Translations under genes and position numbers: made by a program
Notes under the pieces: generated by a model
The model's database searches: none
Told to the model about the DNA's origin: nothing
The model's input: only the letters and a program-made list of their open reading frames with translations
Origin: CAVSQX01 sp963730225
GTDB lineage: Bacteria; Planctomycetota; Phycisphaerae; Tepidisphaerales; Tepidisphaeraceae
Reading direction: 5' to 3'
DNA: 64,000 nucleotides
Assembly: GCA_963730225.1 (NCBI GenBank)
Contig: CAVSQX010000002.1
Span: 744,001 to 808,000, forward strand
Part shown: positions 29,739-39,248 of the stretch, piece after piece
Position numbering within the stretch: the first letter of the stretch is position 1
How the letters are laid out: every line of letters starts with the position of its first letter

Positions 29739-30545
29739 TCATGGATTTATTGTGTTCGTGCTCGGTGCGGGCACATCGGTTGTCATCGATGCGTACAGTT
29801 GCTTCATCGCACGGTCCGCCGCATCAAGCCGGACAAGGCCGGATCGCGGATGACTCATATCGATGATTACAAAGAGGGAGAAGGCGATCGTTCCAGCGAA
29901 CAACAATATGTGCAGCGGATTTCGCGCCTGCTGCTTGGCCATGCCGAATCCGGCCAGCATGGCGCCGGCGATCGCCAAAGCGATGAGCGTGGGCATCACC
30001 AGCGGAGGCAGACCGCGGTCGCTCATTTCCACTCGTGTGCTGGTCAGATCAATCCAGTCGTTAATCGGCGAAAGTACGAGATTGGCATACTGTGGTCTGG
30101 GCGATCGATCCACCGCTGCGACGGCGGCCTGCCAGGCCTGATCCTCTAAAATGTGCGCCTGCACAAGCCGCGCTTTGAATTCGGCGGAGTCTTCCTCCGG
30201 CGGCTTGGAGACTATTTCGAGATACAGCTTCACCCAATCCCGCATGCAACGGCGAATCGGCTCGCGATCGGGTTGGGCGAGCAGATCGACGCGCAGCCAC
30301 GCCGTTCCGATCACATTGGCTTGTTCGATGATGAGTTTGCGGCGTTCATCAAACCGGTCTGCCGAGGACGTAAATGTAAACGCAATCATCAGCCCCAGCA
30401 GCGCGAACACCACTCCGTCGGCGGCGTTGGACTCCGCCGACGCAGGCTCTGTTCCCGCGCGACGCCGCGCCAGCCATCGGCCAACTTCCAGTGCCGCAAG
30501 CAGCGCGATGAACAGGCCGATAGGTATTTCAATGCCTTCGAGCAT
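29739..30545 (-). CDS. Bestrophin-like DUF4239 membrane protein
   Basis: A 268-residue protein starting MLEGIEIPIGLFIALLAALE at 30545, with a GGAG site upstream. It has an N-terminal helix, then FALLGLMIAFTFTSSADRFD and ERRKLIIEQANVIGTAWLRV, the conserved front half of the family. A soluble helical part follows. Two C-terminal helices (TLIALAIAGAMLAGFGMAKQ, ILLFAGTIAFSLFVIIDMSH) end in the characteristic HPRSGLVRL. The family is named for weak resemblance to bestrophin anion channels; transport is not proven. Its neighbour is an exported carbonic anhydrase, and a dead paralogue lies on the other side, so a bicarbonate- or anion-linked role is an attractive inference only. Confidence 0.82.
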   Translation of the reverse strand: MLEGIEIPIGLFIALLAALEVGRWLARRRAGTEPASAESNAADGVVFALLGLMIAFTFTSSADRFDERRKLIIEQANVIGTAWLRVDLLAQPDREPIRRCMRDWVKLYLEIVSKPPEEDSAEFKARLVQAHILEDQAWQAAVAAVDRSPRPQYANLVLSPINDWIDLTSTRVEMSDRGLPPLVMPTLIALAIAGAMLAGFGMAKQQARNPLHILLFAGTIAFSLFVIIDMSHPRSGLVRLDAADRAMKQLYASMTTDVPAPSTNTINP

Positions 30546-30654
30546 TGTCTGATCGCTCCGGGGCGTTCGTCGCTTCACGATCACTGGCGTCTACGGCTAC
30601 GAAACCGTCCGCGGGTTTTCTTCCGTCCGCGGCATCCAAGCGTTCACTCAGAGC

Positions 30655-31908
30655 CTAGAAAGAAAAATGGAGTTGTGCTTGTATGCCGTTGGCGCTGAAG
30701 CCGTCGCCGAAATCGCCGAAATAGGAAAAACGCAAGTCGCAAGCCCCGTCGTGTCCCCAGCGGAAGCCCAGGCCTGTGGTCGGCGTAACGTAGCCGCCCA
30801 CGCCGGCGTCGTGGAGGAAATTTGTGTACGACGCACCGGCATCGACAAAAAACTCCTTTGTAATCGCGAAGGCGCCATAGATGCCGTTTTTGAAGATCCA
30901 TTGATCGACCGGCGTACTGAATTTGTATTGGTCATACGGAAAATCGAAACCGGTGTCGTAGCCAAACTGGTTGGCCATGGTGAAGGTGAAATGGCCGAGG
31001 TGATATCCGAGCGAACTGGTCATGCCACCGCCTGCAATACCGCCGCCGGACAAGAGCGATTCATTGATGCCTCCGCCAACTGTGGCCCACGGCGTGAGTT
31101 GCCAGGCGAAGCCGTCTTTGTCCACCGCGTGCGTGTGGAGGGTTATTGGAAATCCCAGGTTCATGCCGCCAACATAAGAGTCGGTTCCCTGGATCGAGCG
31201 GTACTCGATCGGGACGGAGAGGACCATTCCGACCGCCTGGCAGAACCGCGCGCCGACGTTGATGTCAAACTTCGCGAAATCCCCGTCCAGTAAATTGGTG
31301 CGGAATTCGCCTCCCCCCGCGTCGAAGCCGATTGCAAAATGCCCGGATTGCCCGATGGGAACCACCGGCACCGTCGGATCGACTCCAAAGCGGTCGAACG
31401 CATCGCTTGCGAGGAAGGCCGTCGCCGCCAGCGGATTACCGTCGGTCACGCCGATGCCCGATGACCCGTTGAGTCTCTTCTGATAGCCGACAAACGCCGA
31501 ATTCAGATCCCTTTGAAGAAAACTGTGAACTTGCCCCAGCGCCGCCTGCTTGGTGGCGCCGACGAATTCCTTCACCTGCCCTGTCGACGGATCGCTCAGT
31601 GTAAGCGTGGTTCCGGCGGCGTCAGAACTCACTAGTAGAAGATTGCTCAGGTTGCCGACCTGGAAGGTTGCGGTGAAGGGCCGGCCAGCCAGCGGCGCAA
31701 CTGCGCCGTGATCGTTGACGAGGTCGCTGGTCAGATCGACGATGTGCGAACCAGCTCCGTTGATGGTGATCGGGGACGCGTCGGTCGTCTGGACTGCAAC
31801 GTCGATCAGATCGCCTGCCCGGGCGGTCCGCTCAGAGGCCGCCAGGAAAACAACAGTTGCCAGGGCTAGCACGAGCCGCAGTTCGCCGGGAAATCGACGG
31901 GTGGGCAT
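30655..31908 (-). CDS. Exported outer-membrane beta-barrel protein, family not recognised
   Basis: The ATG at 31908 (MPTRRFPGELRLVLALATVV) has AAGGA eight bases upstream. A signal peptide with a probable cleavage at TARA-GD follows, giving 417 residues in total. The first half (about 30-150) is a soluble beta-rich domain (VDLTSDLVNDHGAVAPLAGR). The second half shows alternating aromatic/polar strands (MVLSVPIEYRSIQGTDSYVG, YHLGHFTFTMANQFGYDTGF, RFSYFGDFGDGFSANGIQAQ) and ends in LHFSF, the terminal aromatic signature of outer-membrane barrels. A full copy of the shared near-palindrome lies about 95 bases upstream. It may be a porin or autotransporter-type barrel; the substrate is unknown. Confidence 0.75.
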   Translation of the reverse strand: MPTRRFPGELRLVLALATVVFLAASERTARAGDLIDVAVQTTDASPITINGAGSHIVDLTSDLVNDHGAVAPLAGRPFTATFQVGNLSNLLLVSSDAAGTTLTLSDPSTGQVKEFVGATKQAALGQVHSFLQRDLNSAFVGYQKRLNGSSGIGVTDGNPLAATAFLASDAFDRFGVDPTVPVVPIGQSGHFAIGFDAGGGEFRTNLLDGDFAKFDINVGARFCQAVGMVLSVPIEYRSIQGTDSYVGGMNLGFPITLHTHAVDKDGFAWQLTPWATVGGGINESLLSGGGIAGGGMTSSLGYHLGHFTFTMANQFGYDTGFDFPYDQYKFSTPVDQWIFKNGIYGAFAITKEFFVDAGASYTNFLHDAGVGGYVTPTTGLGFRWGHDGACDLRFSYFGDFGDGFSANGIQAQLHFSF

Positions 31909-32002
31909 AAAAGTTTCCTTCATTTGCCAGCGTCTGGCCGTCAAACGGCAGATAACCACAGTTCACGCAAGCGCTATTTGTAACAAGACGGGCAGCGTAG
32001 CA

Positions 32003-32022
32003 CTATTGGACTTTGGTCCAAT
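32003..32022 (-). promoter_or_regulatory. Near-palindrome upstream of the beta-barrel gene (full copy)
   Basis: TTGGAC (32006-32011), TTTG and GTCCAA (32016-32021) form a perfect 6-base inverted repeat. Read on the minus strand it is ATTGGACCAAAGTCCAATAG, about 95 bases before the start of the gene at 31908. It is nearly identical to 37827-37845. Confidence 0.7.
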
Positions 32023-32372
32023 CCGCAGCACACCGGCTTACGAAAAGTAAATACCTGAAAAGGGCAATGAGCGTGTGCCAAAACCGTGCGCGTTAAACCA
32101 ACCGCATCTTTTTTCTTTGGCGAACGGTCGGCAGACTGGCGAGCATGAGCCAATCGCATCGTCCCGGCGCCGAAACACGGCACCAGATCATCGACGGGCA
32201 GCGGTCCGGTGGACTGGCGATGATGTTGGATGGCATCGACCTGCGCGGTATCAAGCGGGCGAAGCGATACGCTCGAAAAAATAATGGCGTCTGAAGAACA
32301 ATTCGGCGGCTGGCGCGCATCGGTATCATCGTCGTGGATGTGCGACGTGTGCATCGCTCACGGCAAAAAGCC

Positions 32373-32570
32373 CTATTCGATTTCTTTGTCTGTTTTGAAT
32401 TGCAGTGCCATCAGTTCATTGAGAGTCAATTTGCTTCCAAATTCAGGGCATCGGGATTCGCTCGGCCCCGTAAGATGATATCCGCAAGTTGGACAGGTGA
32501 TGGCTGATTTGCTCGAGCCTTTGATGCTGTCGGTACGCTCAACGGTGGTTGCTCGCCACCGCGAATGACA
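32373..32570 (-). pseudogene. Fragment of a planctomycete-type zinc-ribbon protein
   Basis: One minus-strand frame reads ITCPTCGYHLTGPSESRCPE, then FGSKLTLNELMALQFKTDKE, IE and a stop at 32373. The CPTCGY-(L)-R-CPE-x-G pattern is the short zinc ribbon very common in planctomycete proteins. Here the fourth Cys is replaced by Phe (CPEFG), and no start codon is found in frame upstream. It is probably a decayed fragment left between the beta-barrel and sulfatase genes, though a short functional protein starting at a rare codon cannot be excluded. Confidence 0.5.
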
Positions 32571-32656
32571 GCGGCGGTTTTTTTTGCAATTTCAGATCGC
32601 AAGTGACAAAGTATCTGCGAGATCGGGGGGACGCTCGTCTTCGAAGGGAACACGCC

Positions 32657-35113
32657 ATGAATATCCTGAAATGGTGTTCGAAGTTGTTCGAAGCTGCGGC
32701 CGGAGTCGCGTTTGGGTTGCTCTTGGGTTGCACGGCATTGCAGGTCATGGGCCAGGAGATATTGCCGTTTGCCCCCACGCCATCCGGCAGCACGGCGGGA
32801 CCTACGTTGCAGGATTCGACGTATAGCCCACTCCCGCAGCCAAAGCGGTTGCCGGCAGATGCGCCCAATATCCTCATCATTCTCATCGACGATGCCGGTC
32901 CGGGATTGCCGTCAACTTATGGAGGTGAAGTCAACACGCCGACGCTAACGCGCATCACCAAGGAAGGCATAGCGTTTAACCGCTTTCATACCTGTGCGAT
33001 GTGTTCGCCAACGCGCGCTTCCTTGTTGACCGGGCGAAATTCGCATCGCGTCGGCAACGGTCAGATCGCCGAGCTTGGCAATGACTGGGACGGCTACTCC
33101 GGTGTCATTCCCAAGACCAGCGCAACCGTCGCCGAAGTGCTGAAAGACTACGGCTATTGCACCGCCGCGTTCGGGAAATGGCATAACACACCTGCCGAAC
33201 AGGTGACGGCGCAGGGGCCTTTCGACTATTGGCCGACGGGTTATGGCTTCCAATATTTCTACGGCTTCCTAGGTGGTGAAACCTCGCAGTATGAACCCAC
33301 CCTGGTGAAAAACACGGCCTACATTCATCCACCGAAAACGCCTGAACAGGGCTACACCCTGAACGATGATTTGGCAGATCAGACGATCCACTGGTTGCAC
33401 GAGCACAAGGCCTTTGATCCAGATAAACCGTTCTTTATCTATTATGCCACCGGCGCGGTTCATGGTCCGTTCCATGTCCCCCAGCAATGGACTGATAAGT
33501 ACAGAGGCAAGTTCGACGACGGCTGGGATGCATATCGCCAGCGCGTGTTCAATCGCCAGAAGCAAATGGGTTGGCTTCCGCAGAGCGCGCAGTTGACGCC
33601 GCGCGATCCCACCATGGACTCATGGGACAGCATCCCTGATTCAGAGAAGCCCTTTCAGCGGCGGCTCATGGAGCTGTTTGCCGGCTTCGGTGAACAAACC
33701 GATTATGATATTGGACGCGTCGTCGACGAGATCGACAAAATAGGTTACCGCGACAACACGCTTATTATGTACATCTGGGGCGACAACGGCTCTTCATCGG
33801 AAGGCCAGAGCGGCTCCATCAGCGAACTGCTGGTACAGAACGGCATTCCCAGTACACCCGCTCAGCATATCGCTGCTTTGAATTCGCTGGGTGGCCTTGA
33901 CGCGCTGGGTACGCCCAAAACCGATCCGATGTACAACGCCGGTTGGGCGTGGGCTGGGAGCACGCCGTACAAGGGTACAAAGCTCGTCGCGGCGTATTTC
34001 GGCGGGACGCGCAACCCGATGGCCGTCCGGTGGCCGGCGAAGATCAAGCCCGATCCGACGCCGCGCACTCAGTTCCATCACGTCAACGACATCGTGCCGA
34101 CGATCTACGACGTGGTTGGGATCACCCCGCCGGCCATAGTCAATGGTTTTCCGCAGGATTCGTTCGATGGCGTTTCGATGGCCTATACGTTCAATGACCC
34201 CACGGCCAAGGACCGCAAGCATACGCAGTATTTCGAGGTCATGGGCAGCCGCGCGATTTACCATGACGGTTGGATGGCTTCCGTCTTTGGCCCGCGCATC
34301 CCGTGGGTTCCTGGCGTGCCCAAGGGCATCGCCGACTGGTCTCCCGACAAGGACAAGTGGGAGCTTTACAACCTCGATGAAGACTGGTCACAGGCGAATG
34401 ACCTGGCTGACAAGATGCCCGATAAACTTGCGAGCATGAAGGATATTTTCATGGCGGAGGCAGCCAAGAACAATGCGCTGCCCATCGGCGGCGGCCTTTG
34501 GGTTCCGGTCTACCACCCGGAACTGCGAAAGAGTACACCCTACACAGAGTGGACGTTTACCGGTGATATCACCGGCATGCCTGAGTTCGCGGCGCCTGCC
34601 TTGGGGAACAAACCGAATGTCGTCACCATCGACGCACAAATCCCCGACAACGCCAACGGTGTGCTCTACTCCTTGGGAGGTTTCTCCGGCGGCCTCGCCT
34701 GCTACATGCAGGATGGAAAGCTCTGCTATGAATACAACCTGTTTGAAATCATGCGAACGCAAATCAAGTCAAAGGACAAGCTTCCCGCAGGCAAGGTGCA
34801 GATCGAGGTGGATACCGATTACGTCGTGCGCAAAGCGGCAGGCCCGCTCAAGATCGTGATGAAAGTCGGCGGCAAGGAAGTCGACACAGCAACCACCGTC
34901 AACGGCAAGGAAGTGGCCAGCACCGCGCAAGTCGATGGCGTAGACGTTGCACCCGGCATGGTGCCGGTTAGCGCCCCGCTCGCATTTACCGCCAATGGCT
35001 GTTTCAACGTCGGGACGAATCCCGGCTCGCCGGTCTCCGATGACTACTACGACAAGGCCCCGTTCACGTTCAACGGCACCATCGACACTGTGAACGTGAA
35101 ATACATGAAATGA
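32657..35113 (+). CDS. Exported arylsulfatase, Cys-type (CSPTR)
   Basis: An 818-residue sulfatase. ATG 32657 has AAGGGA eight bases upstream and opens a signal peptide (VAFGLLLGCTALQVMGQ). The catalytic domain starts at APNILIILIDDAGPGLPSTY, where the two Asp bind calcium. The signature CSPTRASLLTGR places the formylglycine Cys at about residue 116. Further family segments are AFGKWHNTPAEQ, FFIYYATGAVHGPFHVPQQW and IYIWGDNGSS-like MYIWGDNGSSSEGQSG. A C-terminal domain of about 200 residues (VTIDAQIPDNANGVLYSLGG) is beta-rich. The enzyme should hydrolyse sulfate esters in the periplasm after activation by the FGE at 44055-45074. Whether the substrate is an aryl sulfate or a sulfated polysaccharide is unknown. 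Confidence 0.93.
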   Translation: MNILKWCSKLFEAAAGVAFGLLLGCTALQVMGQEILPFAPTPSGSTAGPTLQDSTYSPLPQPKRLPADAPNILIILIDDAGPGLPSTYGGEVNTPTLTRITKEGIAFNRFHTCAMCSPTRASLLTGRNSHRVGNGQIAELGNDWDGYSGVIPKTSATVAEVLKDYGYCTAAFGKWHNTPAEQVTAQGPFDYWPTGYGFQYFYGFLGGETSQYEPTLVKNTAYIHPPKTPEQGYTLNDDLADQTIHWLHEHKAFDPDKPFFIYYATGAVHGPFHVPQQWTDKYRGKFDDGWDAYRQRVFNRQKQMGWLPQSAQLTPRDPTMDSWDSIPDSEKPFQRRLMELFAGFGEQTDYDIGRVVDEIDKIGYRDNTLIMYIWGDNGSSSEGQSGSISELLVQNGIPSTPAQHIAALNSLGGLDALGTPKTDPMYNAGWAWAGSTPYKGTKLVAAYFGGTRNPMAVRWPAKIKPDPTPRTQFHHVNDIVPTIYDVVGITPPAIVNGFPQDSFDGVSMAYTFNDPTAKDRKHTQYFEVMGSRAIYHDGWMASVFGPRIPWVPGVPKGIADWSPDKDKWELYNLDEDWSQANDLADKMPDKLASMKDIFMAEAAKNNALPIGGGLWVPVYHPELRKSTPYTEWTFTGDITGMPEFAAPALGNKPNVVTIDAQIPDNANGVLYSLGGFSGGLACYMQDGKLCYEYNLFEIMRTQIKSKDKLPAGKVQIEVDTDYVVRKAAGPLKIVMKVGGKEVDTATTVNGKEVASTAQVDGVDVAPGMVPVSAPLAFTANGCFNVGTNPGSPVSDDYYDKAPFTFNGTIDTVNVKYMK

Positions 35114-35378
35114 CAATGAGGAGAACTGCGAGCTAAATGCGGTTCGCTTATCGCTTAATTCTGCCGCGATTTTGCCGCGGATTACGCGGGTTTGCGGCAC
35201 ATCGTGAGGAACAACGAGAACGGAAGCTGCTGTAAGTTATAAAGCCGACACGAAATTCCGAACCATTTGAACGAAATGGGCTTCATCCCTGCCAAATGGC
35301 CACCATCGCTCTGGAACACGGTTGACGCACCGCTTACCCAAAACCAATGATCGCCTTCAGTTACGCTTTTGGCTTGTG

Positions 35379-36341
35379 CTACTTCGGGAACAGGAGCGTT
35401 GTCACAAACCGCATTCCCCAGTTGGGTCCGCCCGCCGGACGGTCGGCGTAGTAACGTAGACCGAGCGTAAATTGAATCGGCAGCCGGCCGATCTTGAGCA
35501 ACTGGCTAACGGTCAGATTGATCGGGACCGTCCACTGACGCGCACTCCAATCGTAGGTCGATTCGGTGTTTATTCCGAAAGTCGTGTAAGTAGGCAGCCC
35601 GTAGCTGACAAACGGCTGCATGAACGTCGAATTAACGCTTGAGTGATCGCTGGCGCCGGCGTAAGACCAGATTTGGTTAACAAGCATCCCGAACGTCCAT
35701 CCAGAGGTCTGCTTGAGCACTACGGCCGTCGGTCCCACACCCCATTTGCCCGAACCCAGCAGATCATTGGTTGCGGTAGGCCAAAGGAACGCCGGCCCGA
35801 CGCCCCAAATCACTCCGCCATTGGCTGGCGAGAAGAAAAAGCTCTGCAACGTATCGCCCAGACCAAACTGGCTATTGACGCCGTTTGCAGTTGAATCCAC
35901 GTAAACAACCGGCACGATCGTCCGAGTGATGAGATTCCAGTTTTTATTCAACGTGATTGGAATCACCGGTTGAATGTTAAGCGTCGATTTTGTCGCATTC
36001 TTTGGGCCGATATCGAAGTCCGCGTTGTACTGAAGCGGAACGCTGATCAGATTCGCCACTGGATTCTGAAGCTTTTTCACCAGATCCCCGTTGCTTTCCT
36101 CACCGCCTTCCGCCGGCGCGGGAGCCGATGCGGGCGATTCGTCTAACGCATAGACTAAAGGTGATCCCGAATCGAGCACCGAGAAGTCGTCGGCGGCGAC
36201 GGAAACTCCGCCCGCATCGGCGGATGTGGCCTGCGGCACTTGTTGCGCGCGTGCGCTCGTGAATGCCGACGCACAAACGAGCGCGACGGCGATGAGATTT
36301 TGCTTGGGCGTGGTTTTCATCGTGCCGTGCTTCGGATTCAT
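35379..36341 (-). CDS. Outer-membrane transporter/porin-like protein
   Basis: Probably 320 residues from ATG 36341 (MNPKHGTMKTTPKQNLIAVA), which overlaps the DUF1254 stop as ATGA; an internal ATG at 36320 is an alternative. The signal peptide ends near SARA-QQ and resembles that of the HAD protein at 38173. The body has amphipathic beta strands: ANLISVPLQYNADFDIGPKN, NWNLITRTIVPVVYVDSTAN, GLGDTLQSFFFSPANGGVIW, and FTLGLRYYADRPAGGPNWGM ending RFVTTLLFPK. This is the layout of proteins often annotated as phenol-degradation MetA-like or neuromedin-U-like transporters. Translational coupling to DUF1254 suggests a shared job in taking up or exporting a small molecule. Confidence 0.78.
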   Translation of the reverse strand: MNPKHGTMKTTPKQNLIAVALVCASAFTSARAQQVPQATSADAGGVSVAADDFSVLDSGSPLVYALDESPASAPAPAEGGEESNGDLVKKLQNPVANLISVPLQYNADFDIGPKNATKSTLNIQPVIPITLNKNWNLITRTIVPVVYVDSTANGVNSQFGLGDTLQSFFFSPANGGVIWGVGPAFLWPTATNDLLGSGKWGVGPTAVVLKQTSGWTFGMLVNQIWSYAGASDHSSVNSTFMQPFVSYGLPTYTTFGINTESTYDWSARQWTVPINLTVSQLLKIGRLPIQFTLGLRYYADRPAGGPNWGMRFVTTLLFPK

Positions 36342-37744
36342 TTCACAAGTTGGACCGCCGGCGGGCTCCATTTGCCGGTCAGGGCGTCGGACTTGGGGCC
36401 GTACATACGCATGCACAGGTTGAACGGTCCCTTGGGCGCGGGCAGCCAGTTGGCTTCCAGATCTTTGCCGGGGCTTTCGTTCTGGAAATCCAGGTCGAGC
36501 GAGCCGTCGTCCTTGGTCTTGAACGGCATCCAACTGCTGACCGCGCAACGATTGAGCGCGTTCGCCACCGGGAAGCCATCAGCATCGTAGAGCGTTATGG
36601 ACCAAAAGGCGTTCACGGGAGGCGTCGCTCCCTTGTCGAAGTGAATGGTGTATTTATTCGCGCCGTTAAGCGGCTTACCTGAGTCATCGAACAGATTCAG
36701 CGGATAGATCGCATCTTCAGGTAGATTGGCACCGAGGCCTAGCTGCGCGACTATGGCTCGCTTGAGGTAATAGTTGCCATAGACGCCCATCGTGTCGGTG
36801 TTCATCGACCAGCCGTTCGCGACCCGCGCAATCGTCGGCACTTTCCACTTCATGAGTTGCTGGGCGTCTTCGGGCGCGCTCATCAATGCCTGCTGCACGG
36901 CGGGGTCGAGTTTGCTAAAATCGAAGCTCTTGCCGGGTTCGATGCCGATGCGTTTCATCTGCGCGATGATGGGCTGGTCCGTGCTGTGTGGCGGGTTAAG
37001 CTTGAGCAATTCGGCGGCATAGGTGAAGTATTTGTCGGCGGACATCGTGACCACCTGAATCATCGGCGGCGTCTTCATGTCAACGTTGGGGTCGATCTTC
37101 GCCTCCACCGGCCCTGGTTCCTTGCCCCAAAGCGAGAGCGGTGTGATTTGGTAACCGGCCTGAATCTTGTGTACGGCGTCGTAATCCGCAGGTCCATCCG
37201 TCTTGGTACGACCGATGATCCACACATAAGGCGTCGGCGCCGCAATTTGCGCGCAGCCGTCCGGGACCGTGCCGGTCCAGCCCGGAGGCGTGACGAGGAA
37301 ATTGCCCGCCTGTGTTCCGGTCGTCCGCCACCCGGGCGATGCAAACACATCCGTCCACATATCAAGCATCGGCAGGAGGTAATACCGCCCCTGCGTGTCC
37401 GGCGCGGAGACGATCAGCGGCTCCTTGGTGAGATCGAGCCACGCTATGGAGTAGAGCGTATCAAAATTCGGGCGCACGACGGTTCTGTAATCGGCAGGCG
37501 GATATGCCTGCACGTTCACGAACATATTCATCGGGCCCTTGCCGAACTCTTTCCCCGCTTCGATGTTCACGGATTGCAGCCGCGTGAGGTCCATCAGCAG
37601 GAGGGGATAAAGGTAAACATAGGCGTCCACAGCAACGGCGTGAGCCTCGTCGGGCGTCACGTCAGCCGCACGGGCCTCCCGATTGCTCAGGAATACGCAG
37701 CCGGCGAGAAACAGCACAACGAGCGAGCTCAGACGCTTCTTCAT
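36338..37744 (-). CDS. Exported DUF1254/DUF1214 protein
   Basis: A 468-residue protein with a signal peptide (MKKRLSSLVVLFLAGCVFLS). The DUF1254 half is shown by AVDAYVYLYPLLLMDLTRLQ, VNVQAYPPADYRTVVRPNFD, TLYSIAWLDLTKEPLIVSAP and YYLLPMLDMWTDVFASPG. The C-terminal DUF1214 half is shown by FWSITLYDADGFPVANALNR and ANWLPAPKGPFNLCMRMYGP. The function of these domains is not established; they occur together in exported proteins in many environmental bacteria. The gene is translationally coupled to the porin-like gene downstream, and a full copy of the shared near-palindrome lies 83 bases upstream. Confidence 0.92.
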   Translation of the reverse strand: MKKRLSSLVVLFLAGCVFLSNREARAADVTPDEAHAVAVDAYVYLYPLLLMDLTRLQSVNIEAGKEFGKGPMNMFVNVQAYPPADYRTVVRPNFDTLYSIAWLDLTKEPLIVSAPDTQGRYYLLPMLDMWTDVFASPGWRTTGTQAGNFLVTPPGWTGTVPDGCAQIAAPTPYVWIIGRTKTDGPADYDAVHKIQAGYQITPLSLWGKEPGPVEAKIDPNVDMKTPPMIQVVTMSADKYFTYAAELLKLNPPHSTDQPIIAQMKRIGIEPGKSFDFSKLDPAVQQALMSAPEDAQQLMKWKVPTIARVANGWSMNTDTMGVYGNYYLKRAIVAQLGLGANLPEDAIYPLNLFDDSGKPLNGANKYTIHFDKGATPPVNAFWSITLYDADGFPVANALNRCAVSSWMPFKTKDDGSLDLDFQNESPGKDLEANWLPAPKGPFNLCMRMYGPKSDALTGKWSPPAVQLVK

Positions 37745-37826
37745 ATTGCTTTCGTTCGACCGTGAGTCGGGGCAGAGGCCGCAGTCCGCGAAACAACTGC
37801 TTCTAGCTGGAGGGCAAATGAAGGGC

Positions 37827-37845
37827 TATTGGACTTTGGTCCAAC
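37827..37845 (-). promoter_or_regulatory. Near-palindrome upstream of DUF1254/porin operon (full copy)
   Basis: TTGGAC (37829-37834), TTTG and GTCCAA (37839-37844) repeat the site found at 32006-32021 base for base over 16 positions. Read on the minus strand it is TTGGACCAAAGTCCAATAG, 83 bases before ATG 37744. Confidence 0.7.
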
Positions 37846-38172
37846 AGGCTTTGCACAACGGAAGCCAGCTACGCAGCGTGTCGTTGGCTTGGAAAACGAG
37901 ATACGGCCGAGCCGCTGCACCCCCGGTTTCACTCTCCTTGATCGAAATTCCGTTAAAATGTTTCCAATAAACGAGTTATTGCCCAAGAAATCGGGCAATC
38001 TTAGTTAGAATCGAGACATGAGAAAAGAAATCTCGGTTTCAGTAAAGCTCGGTAATTTGCTAAACAAGGCCCACTGCCGCGGGCCAAACCCGCCCGATAC
38101 AACACTTCACTGCACAATCCCTTACTACACAACCGGAACCGTTTAAGTGATCCCGTTGTGCAAAGTCAACGA
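37846..38172. other. Remainder of intergenic region upstream of DUF1254
   Basis: No convincing gene. A small hairpin, ATTGCCC (37978-37984) and GGGCAAT (37993-37999), is followed by no T-run on either strand. A plus-strand frame of 43 codons from ATG 38019 lacks support. The region probably holds the end of the HAD transcript and the DUF1254 promoter. Confidence 0.4.
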
Positions 38173-39180
38173 TCATTTGTTTTCCGGCGGGAAAATGGTG
38201 TTCCAGTCCTGTTTCATGTCTACGACCGTCCAGCCCTTGGCACTTGCTTCGTCCAGGCCCTTGTCGAGTCGGCCGATATGGGACTCGCGGTCGTAGGCCC
38301 ATTCCCGCTGGGCGTCGGTGTGATGAACGTAAAGACAGAATCGGGCGCCGGACCCTGCGGCCGTCCATTCAAGCATTTGCAGGTCCCCGTCGGAGTTGCC
38401 AAAGGCCATGACAGGGCGGCGGCCGATGAACTGCCAGATGCAAACGGGTTTGCCGGGCCCGTCGTTAACGAAGTTGACTTCCGGCAGTTTGACCAGAACG
38501 GGCGTGCCGTCGCGGATCTCGAATTGCGTCTTGCCGGTGCTGCCGATGACCTGTTCCGGCGGGATACCGTAGGTTTTCTCAGAAAACGCACGCATAAAAT
38601 CCACGCCGCCGCCCGACACGATGAACGTTTTAAAGCCATTGGCGCGCAGATATCCGAGCAGTTCAAGCATAGGCTGATAGACCATTTCGGTGTAGGGCCG
38701 CTTGCTGATGGGATGCCTGGCGGTGGCGATCCAATCGGTGACGACCTTGCGGAAATCATCGGTGGTCATGCCGGCGTGCGTAGCCATCACGATCTTGAAA
38801 ATGGCCGGTTCGCCGCCGGCCAGCGCACCTTTCACATCCCCCTTGAGTAGCGATGCGAACGGTTCCTGATCCTTCCACTCGGGATGCTGCGGCGCAAGCG
38901 CTTTCACACGGTCGAGGGCGAAGAGAAGCTGGAAATACATCGGCTGCTCAGCCCATAGAGTGCCATCGTTGTCGAAGCAGGCGATGCGCTGGGCGACCGG
39001 GATGAAGTCCGGCGACCCTTCGGTGGTGACTTTCGTCACGAAATCCACGATGGACCGCTTGGACTTTCCGTCGTTCCAGGATGGGAGCGGATCGTCTGCC
39101 GCCTGAACTACAGTCGTTGCGAAAGCCATCGTGCAAAGCAGCGCGACAGCCATGAGATTTTGCCTGAGTGTGATCTTCAT
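38173..39180 (-). CDS. Exported HAD-superfamily phosphatase
   Basis: A 335-residue protein with a signal peptide (MKITLRQNLMAVALLCTMAF then ATTVVQAAD). The HAD motifs are clear: motif I IACFDNDGTLWAEQPM, with the nucleophile Asp in FDNDGT; motif II IVSGGGVDFMRAFSE; and motif IV MAFGNSDGDLQMLEW. The cap region (ALDRVKALAPQHPEWKDQEP) is helical. It should be a periplasmic phosphomonoesterase; the phosphate donor is unknown. It is separated from the DUF1254/porin pair by a 428-base region but shares a very similar signal peptide with the porin, suggesting a related origin. A lipoprotein gene lies upstream on the same strand. Confidence 0.9.
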   Translation of the reverse strand: MKITLRQNLMAVALLCTMAFATTVVQAADDPLPSWNDGKSKRSIVDFVTKVTTEGSPDFIPVAQRIACFDNDGTLWAEQPMYFQLLFALDRVKALAPQHPEWKDQEPFASLLKGDVKGALAGGEPAIFKIVMATHAGMTTDDFRKVVTDWIATARHPISKRPYTEMVYQPMLELLGYLRANGFKTFIVSGGGVDFMRAFSEKTYGIPPEQVIGSTGKTQFEIRDGTPVLVKLPEVNFVNDGPGKPVCIWQFIGRRPVMAFGNSDGDLQMLEWTAAGSGARFCLYVHHTDAQREWAYDRESHIGRLDKGLDEASAKGWTVVDMKQDWNTIFPPENK

Positions 39181-39248
39181 TGTTGCTTCGGTTTTCCCTA
39201 TTATTTCTGTGTGTTTCCCCTATCCTCTGGTGAATCGAAATCACCGGA

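Noticed and set aside
38019..38150. 43-codon frame MRKEISVSVKLGNLLNK...
   Set aside because: Short, no ribosome site, no similarity to any family I know.
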